Part shown: piece after piece, positions 1-8,889 of the stretch
How positions within the stretch are numbered: position 1 is the first letter of the stretch
Layout: each line of letters begins with the position of its first letter
Assembly (NCBI GenBank): GCA_964244885.1
Contig: CAXTKD010000007.1
Coordinates: 90,685-154,684, forward strand
Reading direction: 5' to 3'
Source of the DNA: CAXTKD01 sp964244885
Lineage (GTDB): Bacteria > Pseudomonadota > Alphaproteobacteria > Sphingomonadales > Sphingomonadaceae
DNA length: 64,000 bases
The notes under the pieces: generated by a model
The model's input: only the letters and a program-made list of their open reading frames with translations
The model's database searches: none
What the model was told of the DNA's origin: nothing
Program-made: the position numbers and the translations under genes

Positions 1-1165
1 TCGCCAAATAGGCGGCATGGTGCGTAAAAAGTTCGCAGTGCAATATCCGTCGGATTTCAGGTGCGGCGCGGAGAAGCTTATCGACTCCCCGCGCGACCAT
101 AGCTCCCTCCAGCCCCATCACGATGGCCTCGCGAAAGGCTTGGCGAAGACAGACGCGAGTCCCCTCGACTTCGATGACTTCGCGTCCGGGCGCGCGCTGG
201 GCCTCACGACGATAGGTAAGAAGCGCGGCGAGCGTCGTGAGCAGAGCCCGCAACAGGTCGCCAAGTGAAAGGATATCGTAGAGATGGATCCACGGCCTAT
301 CACCGAAAAACGAAGCGCTGGCATCGAGGTTTCGGGGATAGGAACGAAAGTTGTCCGCCACTAGAACAGCGACAGGCTCAATCTTGACGATCGGGGCAAG
401 GTAGTCCGAGTGCACGGAAGACCTCGAAATCATGAGTGTACGCGCCGCGCGCAGTCCGGGAGACACTAATTTCTCGTGTCGCTTTCGGTGCCGAATGATG
501 TTCAGCGCATGAGCTGCGAAAGATCCCAATAGGACGCCGTATTGGCGGATTGCGGCGCGTACCCAAAGGCCGAGCCGTCTCCAACTCTCCCATGGATAGC
601 GATCGATCGCTACGCCGGCGCCGCACAGATATTGTGCGATGATCTCAAGTAGAAAGTCAGTGCGCTTGTAAAGCAAGCGGCGGATCGGGGATTCTGAAGT
701 TTCCCCCTCCGCTTCGTAAAGATACATGCGGTTTCGCGAAGGTGCGTTTGGCAGGTAGGCCACAATCTCGGAGGTCGGATGCGACTTCACAAGTCGGCCA
801 ACCGTGTACAACCACTTGTGAACTTCATGCAGGTTATGGTCGAAGAGTTGTACCCGAGAGCCATCGATCGGCAAAGCCAGCCGCTGTGGCGCCCCCTTCC
901 ATCTTTCAAAGAGTTCATCGGCCCTTTCGGCGAGGCGGGTTTGGCTCTGCAAAAAATCAGGATCAAGCAAGCAATCGTTAATGTTTAGGAGGCCGCCGGC
1001 ACTCTCGCCGAACGAGGTGACGAACAGGTCGCAACGTCTGGCAGCGGCGGTTGCGCGCAGATTGGCCGATTGTTCGGATCGGTCCGAAAGATCGAGGAAA
1101 ATTCGCAACGCTGTACCTGCGCGCGCATCCCAAGCGGGTTTCTGTTCTCTAAGGAAGGCTTCCAT
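1..1165 (-). CDS. Unrecognised protein of polysaccharide locus, partial (C-terminus off window)
   Basis: An uninterrupted minus-strand frame runs from an ATG at 1165 to the left edge, giving 388 codons with no stop. The ATG lies one base after the stop of the flippase gene (TGA-C-ATG), so it is probably co-transcribed and translationally coupled. The protein begins MEAFLREQKPAWDARAG. It is mostly soluble in appearance, with a hydrophobic patch near residues 210-225 (LGSFAAHALNII) and another near 300-315 (LLRALLTTLAALLTY). I recognise no family. Its place after the pse genes and a Wzx flippase suggests a glycosyltransferase or related polysaccharide assembly enzyme, but that is inference from context only. 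Confidence 0.75.
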   Translation of the reverse strand, partial: MEAFLREQKPAWDARAGTALRIFLDLSDRSEQSANLRATAAARRCDLFVTSFGESAGGLLNINDCLLDPDFLQSQTRLAERADELFERWKGAPQRLALPIDGSRVQLFDHNLHEVHKWLYTVGRLVKSHPTSEIVAYLPNAPSRNRMYLYEAEGETSESPIRRLLYKRTDFLLEIIAQYLCGAGVAIDRYPWESWRRLGLWVRAAIRQYGVLLGSFAAHALNIIRHRKRHEKLVSPGLRAARTLMISRSSVHSDYLAPIVKIEPVAVLVADNFRSYPRNLDASASFFGDRPWIHLYDILSLGDLLRALLTTLAALLTYRREAQRAPGREVIEVEGTRVCLRQAFREAIVMGLEGAMVARGVDKLLRAAPEIRRILHCELFTHHAAYLA

Positions 1166-1166
1166 G

Positions 1167-2396
1167 TCAAAGGTTCCGTTCGACGCGCTCGCAGCGCGCC
1201 AGATACCATGCCACAGTATAGGCCGCGATCGCTTGCGCGGCCCGACCTGTCGCAAAAATCAGGGCATAATCGTAAAGTCCGGCCCCGAGCCATGCGAGCA
1301 TAACATAGGCGCCGATCATCAGCGACGATGTAACAATCTGGATTACTAAGTTGGTTCCGCCGCGGCTCGTGATCCTAAAGAACAATTCGCTATGGTTTGA
1401 CGCGATGATAACAGCTGCAAAGGCGAGTGGTGGAAGCAGGTCGAGCGCAGGCCGAAAATGCGGAAACATAGCCGGCACGATGTGGACAGCAAGCCACAAC
1501 AGGAACGAGAACGCTATAGCCGCCGTTATGCCGCTGGCCAGGGAAATGAGCCCTACATAACGAAGGACACCGGGCAAGCCGCTGTCGTCCGCTGTTCGGG
1601 TCACAAGTCGAGGGTAGACGTAGATTTGCGTCATGGCGACGAATGCCATCCCGATCGAAACCGCCTGCGCCGCGAAGGCGTATAATCCAAGCTCGTTCGC
1701 GCTGAGAGCGAACCCTATCGCCCACTTGTCGGCGTTGGTGGCTACATTGATCATCGCCGAGTTGGCGGTGAAAGGGGCTCCCTCTCGGATTAGCTGTTGC
1801 AAATGCCGCCTTGATAAATGTGCCCGTCTTGGAACACCCGTTTCATAGAGAAGATAGACAACTACCACGGCTATACCGGCGATCTCGAGCGCGAGGATTG
1901 GGGCCAGCGAAGCGGGCGAGAAAATCAGCAACAGCATGCTCGGGACGAACGACTTCACCACAATGCCGACAGCATAAGTCACGGAGCGCTGGACAGCATG
2001 CGTCTGCGCCATCAAGCCGTTGAATAGGTTGTTCGCGACAAACAATCCGAGACACAAAGCCAGCACCAAGCCGCTGTCCGACGTCCGCCCCGACGCCCGA
2101 TATACCATGATGGCTGCCGAGGCCGTGACGACCGAGATGACAAAGGAAAAGACGAGGCCGCTGTCGCGAAATGCCATTCGATCGGCCGTGGAATTACGCG
2201 CGGAATTCAGCCGTATGAGAAAGGCCTCGAATACGCCAAGGGAGTTGATGTAGGACAGGATCGCCGCAGAGATCAGGAGCAGTGTGTATTTCCCGAAATC
2301 CGTGGGTCCGGCGAGTCGTGCGACAAGTAGAACCTTAATAAGCGCCAACGCGGAGCCGCTGACGAACAGGATCAAGTAAAGAGCCTTATGACGCAT
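1167..2396 (-). CDS. Wzx-type polysaccharide flippase
   Basis: A 409-residue integral membrane protein with about twelve hydrophobic segments. It starts MRHKALYLILFVSGSALALI and carries the typical N-terminal pattern of the polysaccharide-exporter/MATE-like superfamily (VLLVARLAGPTDFGKYTLL). Such proteins flip undecaprenyl-linked repeat units across the inner membrane. It follows the pseudaminic acid and amidotransferase genes on the same strand, so it probably moves a repeat unit containing the modified nonulosonic acid. No Wzy polymerase is visible in the window. The start is the first ATG after a 112-base gap; its ribosome binding site is weak. Confidence 0.85.
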   Translation of the reverse strand: MRHKALYLILFVSGSALALIKVLLVARLAGPTDFGKYTLLLISAAILSYINSLGVFEAFLIRLNSARNSTADRMAFRDSGLVFSFVISVVTASAAIMVYRASGRTSDSGLVLALCLGLFVANNLFNGLMAQTHAVQRSVTYAVGIVVKSFVPSMLLLIFSPASLAPILALEIAGIAVVVVYLLYETGVPRRAHLSRRHLQQLIREGAPFTANSAMINVATNADKWAIGFALSANELGLYAFAAQAVSIGMAFVAMTQIYVYPRLVTRTADDSGLPGVLRYVGLISLASGITAAIAFSFLLWLAVHIVPAMFPHFRPALDLLPPLAFAAVIIASNHSELFFRITSRGGTNLVIQIVTSSLMIGAYVMLAWLGAGLYDYALIFATGRAAQAIAAYTVAWYLARCERVERNL

Positions 2397-2508
2397 GATG
2401 CGTATTGCTGGGACTTTGACTTGTGGTCCTTGTGTCTGGGCTTATCAAGGCGCGCGAGCGTAGTGAGTTTTTCACGTGACAGGGCTTTGCATCTGTCTCG
2501 TGACGACG

Positions 2509-3690
2509 TCAGAGATGGATCGGGCCGTAAGCAGAGGGTTCACCCCAGACGTTGTCTTTCACCCACTGGCCATCTTCAATCCGCCACACCCGCGGATCGC
2601 GAAAGGTATCGCAAGTCATATCAAACTCTGCCTCGGTCATGTTCACGTAAGCCAACCAGCGGTTGAGGTCGCGGTACGGCTTTACGTGATCATAGCGGCG
2701 AACCATTGCGATGCCCTCATCGCGTGACATATTGCCTGCGCGGATATCCTTACAGGCATGATCGGTGGCCCGGCCATAGCCAAACTTGATAAACTTCAGG
2801 TAGTCGTGAACGCCATTCTCATGCATGTCGTCGAGGTTGGATACCCTGCGATAAGTCCGCTCGAACCCCTGTTCAGCAGCTTTCCAGCCATATAGGCTCG
2901 ACGCGATTTCGGCATTGTGATTGCCGTCCCAGTCGACATAGTTCCCGAGATAGATGCCGCGAACGCCTACGTCGTCCAGATCATCATCACTGGGGTATTG
3001 CGCCCACAAAAGGTCTTTGTCGCGCAAACCCTCCTTGAACTCGCTTTTGCCAATACGGTCGAGGCCCGCGTCGGTGAAATCGTACCAGTCATATCCGCGC
3101 AATGCATGCTCTAGCCGATGCTTGGCAGTAAATTCCACATAGTCGCTAATCGAGTACATGCCACCAAGATCCATGAAGCCGTGTTCGCCCCATAAAATCA
3201 GTGGCACCTTGTAACGGAGCGCCACCTGGATCGGGGTTGTGAAGATCCCGCAATGCGCGTGCCAGTTCATGTCGCCCTGTACTCGGAAGCCGAGACGATT
3301 CATTTTAACAAGTGTTTCGACCGATGGGCGGACAATGATGTGGTCGCAGTCAAATACCTCCCGCATGCGGAAAAGATTATACTCCCCCTCGGGCAGATAG
3401 TTGTTGCCATGATAGGTGACAAGCAGCGGCTTTAGCCCAAACTCGGCCACTGCGACATGTGTTTGATAGTAGCTATCCTTGCCGCCGCTAACAGGAATAA
3501 CGATGTCGTAGTTGCTATCTGTCCGATATTCCCTGAACAGCTCGGCCAGCTGTGTCCGGCGCCGGTCCCAGTCGACTCGGCGGCGCTGTCCGTAAACGCG
3601 ACATGCGGAACAGAGATTGGCTTCATCAAATGTGACCGGAACTGCAGAAATGCTGGGAATGACGCAGTTAGGGCAATAGGTAACGGACAT
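2509..3690 (-). CDS. N-acetyl sugar amidotransferase (PseA/WbpG/WbuX family)
   Basis: A 393-residue protein with two N-terminal cysteine pairs (CPNC at 6-9 and CSAC at 27-30), likely a zinc site, and the ATP-pyrophosphatase PP-loop SGGKDS at 68-73. This is the layout of the N-acetyl sugar amidotransferase family, which turns a sugar acetamido group into an acetamidino group using ammonia delivered by HisH- and HisF-like partners. Those partners lie immediately upstream on the same strand with a 17-base gap, and AGGAG precedes the ATG. With the complete pse pathway nearby, the likely substrate is a pseudaminic acid or its nucleotide-linked precursor; the exact acceptor is inferred. Confidence 0.88.
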   Translation of the reverse strand: MSVTYCPNCVIPSISAVPVTFDEANLCSACRVYGQRRRVDWDRRRTQLAELFREYRTDSNYDIVIPVSGGKDSYYQTHVAVAEFGLKPLLVTYHGNNYLPEGEYNLFRMREVFDCDHIIVRPSVETLVKMNRLGFRVQGDMNWHAHCGIFTTPIQVALRYKVPLILWGEHGFMDLGGMYSISDYVEFTAKHRLEHALRGYDWYDFTDAGLDRIGKSEFKEGLRDKDLLWAQYPSDDDLDDVGVRGIYLGNYVDWDGNHNAEIASSLYGWKAAEQGFERTYRRVSNLDDMHENGVHDYLKFIKFGYGRATDHACKDIRAGNMSRDEGIAMVRRYDHVKPYRDLNRWLAYVNMTEAEFDMTCDTFRDPRVWRIEDGQWVKDNVWGEPSAYGPIHL

Positions 3691-3707
3691 CTTCGCTCCT
3701 GAGGCGA

Positions 3708-4496
3708 CTACTTGCGGACGTCGACGCCGGCGCGCAGAAGTGCACGCCGTCCGCCTCGGTCGGCCATTTCTTTGAAATGCCAGATATTCGCTGCGGCAAC
3801 GGCCGAGGCCCCGGCGCGAATGCCTTCCGCGTAGTCCTCATAGCGTCCCACACCGCTGCAGGCTATCACTGGTAGCGTCGTAGCCGACGCTATAGCATGG
3901 ATGAGTTCGAGATCGTAGCCCTCACCGCAACCGTCGCGATCAATGCTCTGTAGAAGAATTTCTCCTGCACCGCGATCTTCGACCTGCCGCGCCCACTCGA
4001 CTGGGTCAAGGCCAGTATCGATCCGTCCTCCATCAACGAAAACGGTCGTAGATCCGTCGGTTCGGCGGAGAGTATCGATGCTGACCACGATCGCTTGGCT
4101 GCCGAAGCGCTTGGCGCCCTCAGTAATCAAAACCGGATGCTGAACGGCTGAAGTGTTGATGGTAATTTTATCGGCCCCGTGTGCGAACCGCATGGACATA
4201 TCTTCGATCGAATAGATGCCGCCACCCCAAGTCAACGGCATAAAGCAGGTCCTGCTCACAGCATCCATAATAGCGCCGACGCTATCCATATTCTTGATCT
4301 TATGATCGTCGCGGCGGATGTCGTAGCTTCCGCCCCGGCTAATATCGAGATAGATTAGTTCGTCGACATTCCACTCGTTGAATCTCTTCACTTCATGAAT
4401 AGGTGTTCCAATGATCTGATGCAGCTTGAATAGTTCGCTGCGAACAAGAAAACCATTCTGCAGCAGCAACACTGGAATTAGGCGATGTTTGACCAT
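3708..4496 (-). CDS. hisF: HisF-like cyclase-family subunit for sugar amidination
   Basis: A 262-residue TIM-barrel protein of the HisA/HisF superfamily. It starts MVKHRLIPVLLLQNGFLVRS. In true HisF the corresponding segment is IPCLDV with catalytic Asp11; here residue 11 is Leu, while the second acidic position is kept in VVSIDTLRR. The 'LLL' form is what I know from the paralogues paired with WbpG/PseA-type amidotransferases, where the barrel passes ammonia instead of making imidazole glycerol phosphate. It lies between the HisH-like glutaminase (3 bases upstream) and the amidotransferase. No other histidine biosynthesis gene is in the window (hisS is a tRNA synthetase), which supports the polysaccharide role. 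Confidence 0.88.
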   Translation of the reverse strand: MVKHRLIPVLLLQNGFLVRSELFKLHQIIGTPIHEVKRFNEWNVDELIYLDISRGGSYDIRRDDHKIKNMDSVGAIMDAVSRTCFMPLTWGGGIYSIEDMSMRFAHGADKITINTSAVQHPVLITEGAKRFGSQAIVVSIDTLRRTDGSTTVFVDGGRIDTGLDPVEWARQVEDRGAGEILLQSIDRDGCGEGYDLELIHAIASATTLPVIACSGVGRYEDYAEGIRAGASAVAAANIWHFKEMADRGGRRALLRAGVDVRK

Positions 4497-4499
4497 CTG

Positions 4500-5120
4500 C
4501 TAGAGCTGCCTAACCCAGTTGCTCAACATCGCCAAGCCGGCTTTTTGACTCTTCTCAAGGTGAAACTGTGTCGCCCAGATGTTGTCGTGCTCAATGCAGG
4601 CCGTGAAATTCTCGCCGTAGGAGCACACACCCGCTGTCACTGACGCATCCACCGGAGAAAAAGCGAAGCTGTGTACGAAATAGAACTCGGCCTTGTCACC
4701 GAGGCCAGCGGCCAACCCGCCCACCTTCAGGAAGTTCACTGTGTTCCAGCCGATGTGCGGTAGACGTAGCGGCGCCCCGTCATTGGTAACCGCGAGCCGA
4801 TCTACTCGACCGGGTATCCATCCCAGTCCCTGGTGGATACCATATTCGGTGCCGACCGTCGCCAAGAGCTGCATCCCAACGCAGATGCCGAGAAATGGCT
4901 TGCCCTTGGTCATTACTTCGTCACGAAGCAGCTCATCGAGCCCCTTTGATCGCAAGTCGTCGGCGCCGTCGCCGAACGCGCCGACGCCTGGTAATATGAT
5001 GCCGCTCGCATTGCGGATTGCGACAGGATCGGCCGTAACGGAGGCTTCGGCACCAACGGCCTCCAAGGCGTTGAGAACGGACCGGATATTCCCAATCTTG
5101 TAGTCGATAACGGCAATCAA
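4500..5120 (-). CDS. hisH: HisH-like glutamine amidotransferase
   Basis: A 206-residue class I glutamine amidotransferase. The nucleophile is Cys80 in GICVGMQLL, the oxyanion region is PGVGAFGDG near 45-53, and the remaining triad members are His187 and Glu189 in FHLEKS (the usual HisH form is FHPEKS). It supplies ammonia to the adjacent HisF-like protein and, through it, to the amidotransferase. The start codon is TTG at 5120; no strong Shine-Dalgarno is seen. The three genes form a compact set inside the nonulosonic acid locus, so this is the paralogue for sugar amidination and not the histidine pathway enzyme. Confidence 0.88.
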   Translation of the reverse strand: MIAVIDYKIGNIRSVLNALEAVGAEASVTADPVAIRNASGIILPGVGAFGDGADDLRSKGLDELLRDEVMTKGKPFLGICVGMQLLATVGTEYGIHQGLGWIPGRVDRLAVTNDGAPLRLPHIGWNTVNFLKVGGLAAGLGDKAEFYFVHSFAFSPVDASVTAGVCSYGENFTACIEHDNIWATQFHLEKSQKAGLAMLSNWVRQL

Positions 5121-5206
5121 GCGGGCGATTCCAAATTAATCAACCGTAAGTCGGTCGGCAGGGTTGGCGGGTTCATCGATATCCAGAGGCGTCCGTCCGC
5201 CATAGC

Positions 5207-6208
5207 TCAAGCCGGCTTACGCGCAACAAGCATCATATGACCGGAGAGACCGTTTTCTGCGATAAACTTTTGGAAAGGACCACTTAGCCTATCCCAGTCT
5301 TCAATGAGAACTTGCCGGAGCAGAAAGTTGTTAGCGACATCGAGATTGCCGGCCAAAATCTCTTTCCGGACGAGTTCCGCATCCAACTCGCCGGGGGTTG
5401 TTACCTCGAGCACGTCAAAGCCGCAGCCCTGAGCGAGGTAGCTAAGTGAAGTCGGATTGAAATAATTCAGGTGCTCGACATCGACAGCTCCCGAGAAAGG
5501 ACCCAGCTGCCCGATATCGAAGCCAAGTCCGTTTGGACAAGAGATGATAAGGAGTCCGCCCGGCGAGAGGACGCGGAAGCACGCCTTAAGGAAATTTTCG
5601 GGTTCGAACAGATGCTCGATAACCTCGAAGCTTGCCACGACATCAGGCTGATAAAGCGCCAAATCGATATGTTCGATTGGCTTCTCGATCACCTCGAGAC
5701 CCCGGGCGCGACAGGTGTTCGCCAGATCGGGAGTCGGCTCCACCGCCACGATACGCTCAAACAGGTTCAGCTCGCGCACACACTCACCGAACGTACCGAA
5801 GCCGGCTCCAACCTCAAGAAGCATTTTGGTTCCAACGCCGTAGCGCTCACAGGCGTCAGCAAGCCGGCGGGCGCGGGGCCTGAAGATCTTCTCGCGTCGG
5901 GGGGCTTCCGAAGCTGGGAAAATGTACTTGTTCCAATAAGCGTAGTTTTCCGAGCTGGAGTAATACATATCGAGTAAAGCTGGCGTTGGGCGCGGCGAAA
6001 TGTAAACCGTACGGCAGGCGTCACAACTCATGAAGTCCAGATCATACTTGCGCCATGCGAAAGTACGGCGTTTCGCATTGCATGCGGGACAATCGACTTC
6101 GACGAATTCATCGCGCCGGGCCATGAGGCGGCCGATGTCGTTGGAAAAGCGCTCAGCTTGTCCGACCATGAGTTCATCGGGCCGGATTTCGGCTTCCTGC
6201 AATGTCAT
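5207..6208 (-). CDS. Class I SAM-dependent methyltransferase with N-terminal zinc ribbon
   Basis: A 333-residue protein. Residues 40-65 hold two cysteine pairs (CPAC and CDAC) typical of the putative zinc-binding domain in front of many sugar or lipid C/O-methyltransferases. The Rossmann methyltransferase motif I is LLEVGAGFGTF at 130-140, followed by an acidic strand end (IVAVEP) and VVASFEVIEHL. An AAGGGA ribosome binding site lies about ten bases before the ATG. It sits between pseI and the amidotransferase set, so it may methylate the nonulosonic acid, its N-substituent or another sugar of the repeat unit. The acceptor cannot be told from sequence. Confidence 0.8.
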   Translation of the reverse strand: MTLQEAEIRPDELMVGQAERFSNDIGRLMARRDEFVEVDCPACNAKRRTFAWRKYDLDFMSCDACRTVYISPRPTPALLDMYYSSSENYAYWNKYIFPASEAPRREKIFRPRARRLADACERYGVGTKMLLEVGAGFGTFGECVRELNLFERIVAVEPTPDLANTCRARGLEVIEKPIEHIDLALYQPDVVASFEVIEHLFEPENFLKACFRVLSPGGLLIISCPNGLGFDIGQLGPFSGAVDVEHLNYFNPTSLSYLAQGCGFDVLEVTTPGELDAELVRKEILAGNLDVANNFLLRQVLIEDWDRLSGPFQKFIAENGLSGHMMLVARKPA

Positions 6209-6343
6209 ATGAGAAATTCCCTTATCAGTCCGCTACTGCTCGCCAATGGGGCAATGGACCGACGATCCGCCGCGCCTAACATCAGCCATCTCAAATCGCA
6301 ACCCGATCCTCCGCAACGGATTTGGACGTGTCCGCGGACGACG

Positions 6344-7405
6344 CTATTTGATCAGATCCCAGGTCACCGGCGTGCCTCGCGGCACGTCGGTCGCGACACG
6401 GCTGCCTAGGATTTGGTCAATATGCTTCGGCGGTAGGCCGAAGCCCGGGCGGATGGCGCGGACGTTGTCCGTGGTCAGCCGGTCGCCGCTTTTTAGATCC
6501 TTGCTGACATAGAGCGAGCGGCGAAACTGCTTCGAGCCCTCTTCGGCGCCGCAGGCTCCGTAAGTGATCCTGCCGAAACCTTGCCAGGCGCGCTCAGTCT
6601 CGGTGACGAGCGCCTTCATTTCGTGAGGCTCCATCGAGAAGCTGCTGTCGACCCCGCCGTCATCACGGTCGAGGGTGAAATGCTTCTCGATAACCGTCGC
6701 ACCGAGCGCCACGCTGGCGATCGATACGCCAATGCCCATCGTATGGTCGGACAGACCGACCTGGACGTCGAACAGCGTCCGCATGTGAGGGATTGTCGCG
6801 ATGTTGGTATTTTCGGGCGTCGCCGGATACGTGCTGGTGCACTTTAGCAGTACGAGGTCGCGGCAACCTCCCTCGCGCGCGGCGCGCACTGCCTCATCCA
6901 TCTCGGCGATCGACGCCATGCCAAGCGAAATAATCATCGGCTTGCCGGTCGCCGCCACGCGGCGGATCAGGGGCAGGTCCGTGTTCTCGAACGAGGCGAT
7001 TTTGTAGCAGTCGGCGTTAACCGTCTCGAGGAAGTCGACCGCAGTGAAGTCGAACGGTGTCGAGAAGGGGATCATGCCGTGCCGGCGAGCGCGCTCGAAG
7101 ATCGGCGCGTGCCAGTCCCATGGCGTGTGAGCCTCCCCATAGAGGTCATAGAGGGTGCGGCCGTTCCACAGGCTCTTGGGATCGTTGACCGCGAAACCCG
7201 GCGCGTCGACGTTGAGTGTCATCGTCTCAGCGGTATAGGTTTGCAGTTTTAACGCGTGTGCACCAGTCTCGGCCGCCGCATCGACGATTGCTAACGCCCG
7301 ATCCAGCGACTGGTTATGATTGCCCGACATCTCGGCGATGACGAATGGCGGATGGTCGGGACCGACCATCCGATGGCCGATCGCAAAGTTGAGGCCGGCA
7401 CCCAT
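6344..7405 (-). CDS. pseI: Pseudaminic acid synthase PseI
   Basis: A 353-residue NeuB-family enzyme that condenses 2,4-diacetamido-2,4,6-trideoxy-L-altrose with phosphoenolpyruvate to give pseudaminic acid. The N-terminal barrel contains FVIAEMSGNHNQSLDRA, ALKLQTYTAETMTLN and the PseI-typical stretch LYDLYGEAHTPWDWH, with VGLSDHTMG and VIEKHFTLDR in the active site region. The C-terminal SAF (antifreeze-like) domain covers about residues 285-353. The ATG at 7405 shares a base with the stop of the preceding gene (TGATG); a GTG three bases earlier is possible. All upstream pathway steps are encoded directly before it. Confidence 0.92.
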   Translation of the reverse strand: MGAGLNFAIGHRMVGPDHPPFVIAEMSGNHNQSLDRALAIVDAAAETGAHALKLQTYTAETMTLNVDAPGFAVNDPKSLWNGRTLYDLYGEAHTPWDWHAPIFERARRHGMIPFSTPFDFTAVDFLETVNADCYKIASFENTDLPLIRRVAATGKPMIISLGMASIAEMDEAVRAAREGGCRDLVLLKCTSTYPATPENTNIATIPHMRTLFDVQVGLSDHTMGIGVSIASVALGATVIEKHFTLDRDDGGVDSSFSMEPHEMKALVTETERAWQGFGRITYGACGAEEGSKQFRRSLYVSKDLKSGDRLTTDNVRAIRPGFGLPPKHIDQILGSRVATDVPRGTPVTWDLIK

Positions 7406-8889
7406 CACTCAATTTCCTTGCTGTAGCTGCGCGAAGCCCGGCCATAACCGCAACGCTCGAATAGCCGTTCGGATCTTTTATTGCCGTCCATCACCACCGC
7501 TGTCACGCGCCGGATATGCGGCGCGGCGGTGGCGAGCCAGCGTTCGGCGGCTAGCAGCAGCGATCGGCCGCTCCCACCGCCTATCGCTTGAGGCGCCAGA
7601 TAGATCGAAACCTCGGCGCCGTCCTCGCCGATACGGTCGAAGCGCACGACACCAATCGGTACCCCATCGCGCTCGCCGATCAGCACCCAGCGATCAGGAC
7701 TCGCCAAGGAACGCTCGAACCAGGCCTGGTGGTCGGGATAGGCGATTTCAGCCGTTTCACGTGACATCGCCCGCACTTCGGGGGAGTTCCGCCATTCGTA
7801 CAGGTTGAGGCCATCGTGCGGCCCGGCAGGCCGCACCTCTACTGCGCTGAACTCCGACAACGCCGCGATGACGCGCCGGGCTCCGTGGCCGTCGGTCACT
7901 ACCCAGGCATTGGCCGAAAGATGCTCGCGCAGGCCCTGATTCGCGACCAACGCTCGAAGGTGCAGAGCAAGCGATTCGCACGTCAGCTCGCCGTCGAGCG
8001 CGCATAGGAATCCAGCGCGTGCGCCCTCGTACAAAACTTGGCGCTGGTTATCGGCAAGTTGGACGGCGAGCGTCGGCACCCCAAGAGCGCAGCGTTCCCA
8101 GGTCGTGGTGCCGCCAGCGCCGACCGCGAGGTCGGCCGCCGCGAGCAACGCAGCCATCTTTTCGGTTTGTATATGCAATCGCCAAGCCGGATTTGCGGCG
8201 CAACGCACGGTGATCGCCTCGCGTGCCGGCTGGCCGGCACCGATTACCACGTCGAGCGGGATGGATTGCAGTCTCGCCGCCTCTACCGCGTCGAGCGCCA
8301 GCGACGTCGCATCGATCACATCGATGCCGCCCATGAAGAGAAGCATGCGCCTGACTTTGCCCCGGCGCGGCCCGGCAGTTGCCCGCGCGGCCGCAAAAGC
8401 TGGGCGCAGCAGCGCAAATTGCGGGCCGATCAGCGTCTGCATCACTCCGGCGGGGTAGCGCGCCGCCGAATCGGCATAGAAATTCTGATCGAGTAGCAAC
8501 TCGCAGTCGTGGGTTCGGCCAAGGTCGTCGATCGCCATGACGCGAAAACCGGCACAGCGCGCCGCCGCCTCCCAAACCGCACCAAGAGCATAATGGTCGC
8601 AGATCACCCAGTCGGCGGCCGGGACGACGGCTTTGAAGGCTTCAAAATCGCGGAGCTGCGTCTCGCCATCCCACTCGCGGCCAAGCGGTGCCGTCCAAGC
8701 GTCGCTAGGCAGCATGAGGACTGCATGACCATTCGCAATAAGCTTATCATACAGATAATCGGGAACCCGTGCTGCCGCAAAGAACACATCGTGCCCCTCG
8801 GCGCGGAGCGCGTCGGCAAGCGTAAGGGTGCGAACGACGTGGCCGCTCCCCAATTCCGCCGCAGCGTCGACACGGATGGCGATCTTCAT
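7405..8889 (-). CDS. pseG: PseG-PseH fusion: UDP-sugar hydrolase plus N-acetyltransferase
   Basis: A 494-residue two-domain protein. Residues 1 to about 345 are PseG, the GT-B-like hydrolase that removes UDP from UDP-2,4-diacetamido-2,4,6-trideoxy-L-altrose; GSGHVVR contains the His17 that matches the catalytic His17 of Campylobacter PseG, and GAGGTTTWERCALGVP is the nucleotide-binding C-terminal signature. Residues about 350-494 are a GNAT domain (VEVRPAGPHDGLNLYEWRN onward), matching PseH, which acetylates the 4-amino group. The enzymes thus catalyse consecutive steps. I start at the ATG at 8889, which overlaps the stop of pseF (TGATG) and gives the family N-terminus MKIAIRVDAA; an upstream in-frame ATG at 8961 adds 24 unrelated residues. 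Confidence 0.92.
   Translation of the reverse strand: MKIAIRVDAAAELGSGHVVRTLTLADALRAEGHDVFFAAARVPDYLYDKLIANGHAVLMLPSDAWTAPLGREWDGETQLRDFEAFKAVVPAADWVICDHYALGAVWEAAARCAGFRVMAIDDLGRTHDCELLLDQNFYADSAARYPAGVMQTLIGPQFALLRPAFAAARATAGPRRGKVRRMLLFMGGIDVIDATSLALDAVEAARLQSIPLDVVIGAGQPAREAITVRCAANPAWRLHIQTEKMAALLAAADLAVGAGGTTTWERCALGVPTLAVQLADNQRQVLYEGARAGFLCALDGELTCESLALHLRALVANQGLREHLSANAWVVTDGHGARRVIAALSEFSAVEVRPAGPHDGLNLYEWRNSPEVRAMSRETAEIAYPDHQAWFERSLASPDRWVLIGERDGVPIGVVRFDRIGEDGAEVSIYLAPQAIGGGSGRSLLLAAERWLATAAPHIRRVTAVVMDGNKRSERLFERCGYGRASRSYSKEIE

Noticed and set aside
3708..5120. HisF and HisH as part of histidine biosynthesis.
   Set aside because: HisF-like protein lacks Asp11, and both genes lie with an N-acetyl sugar amidotransferase and pse genes.
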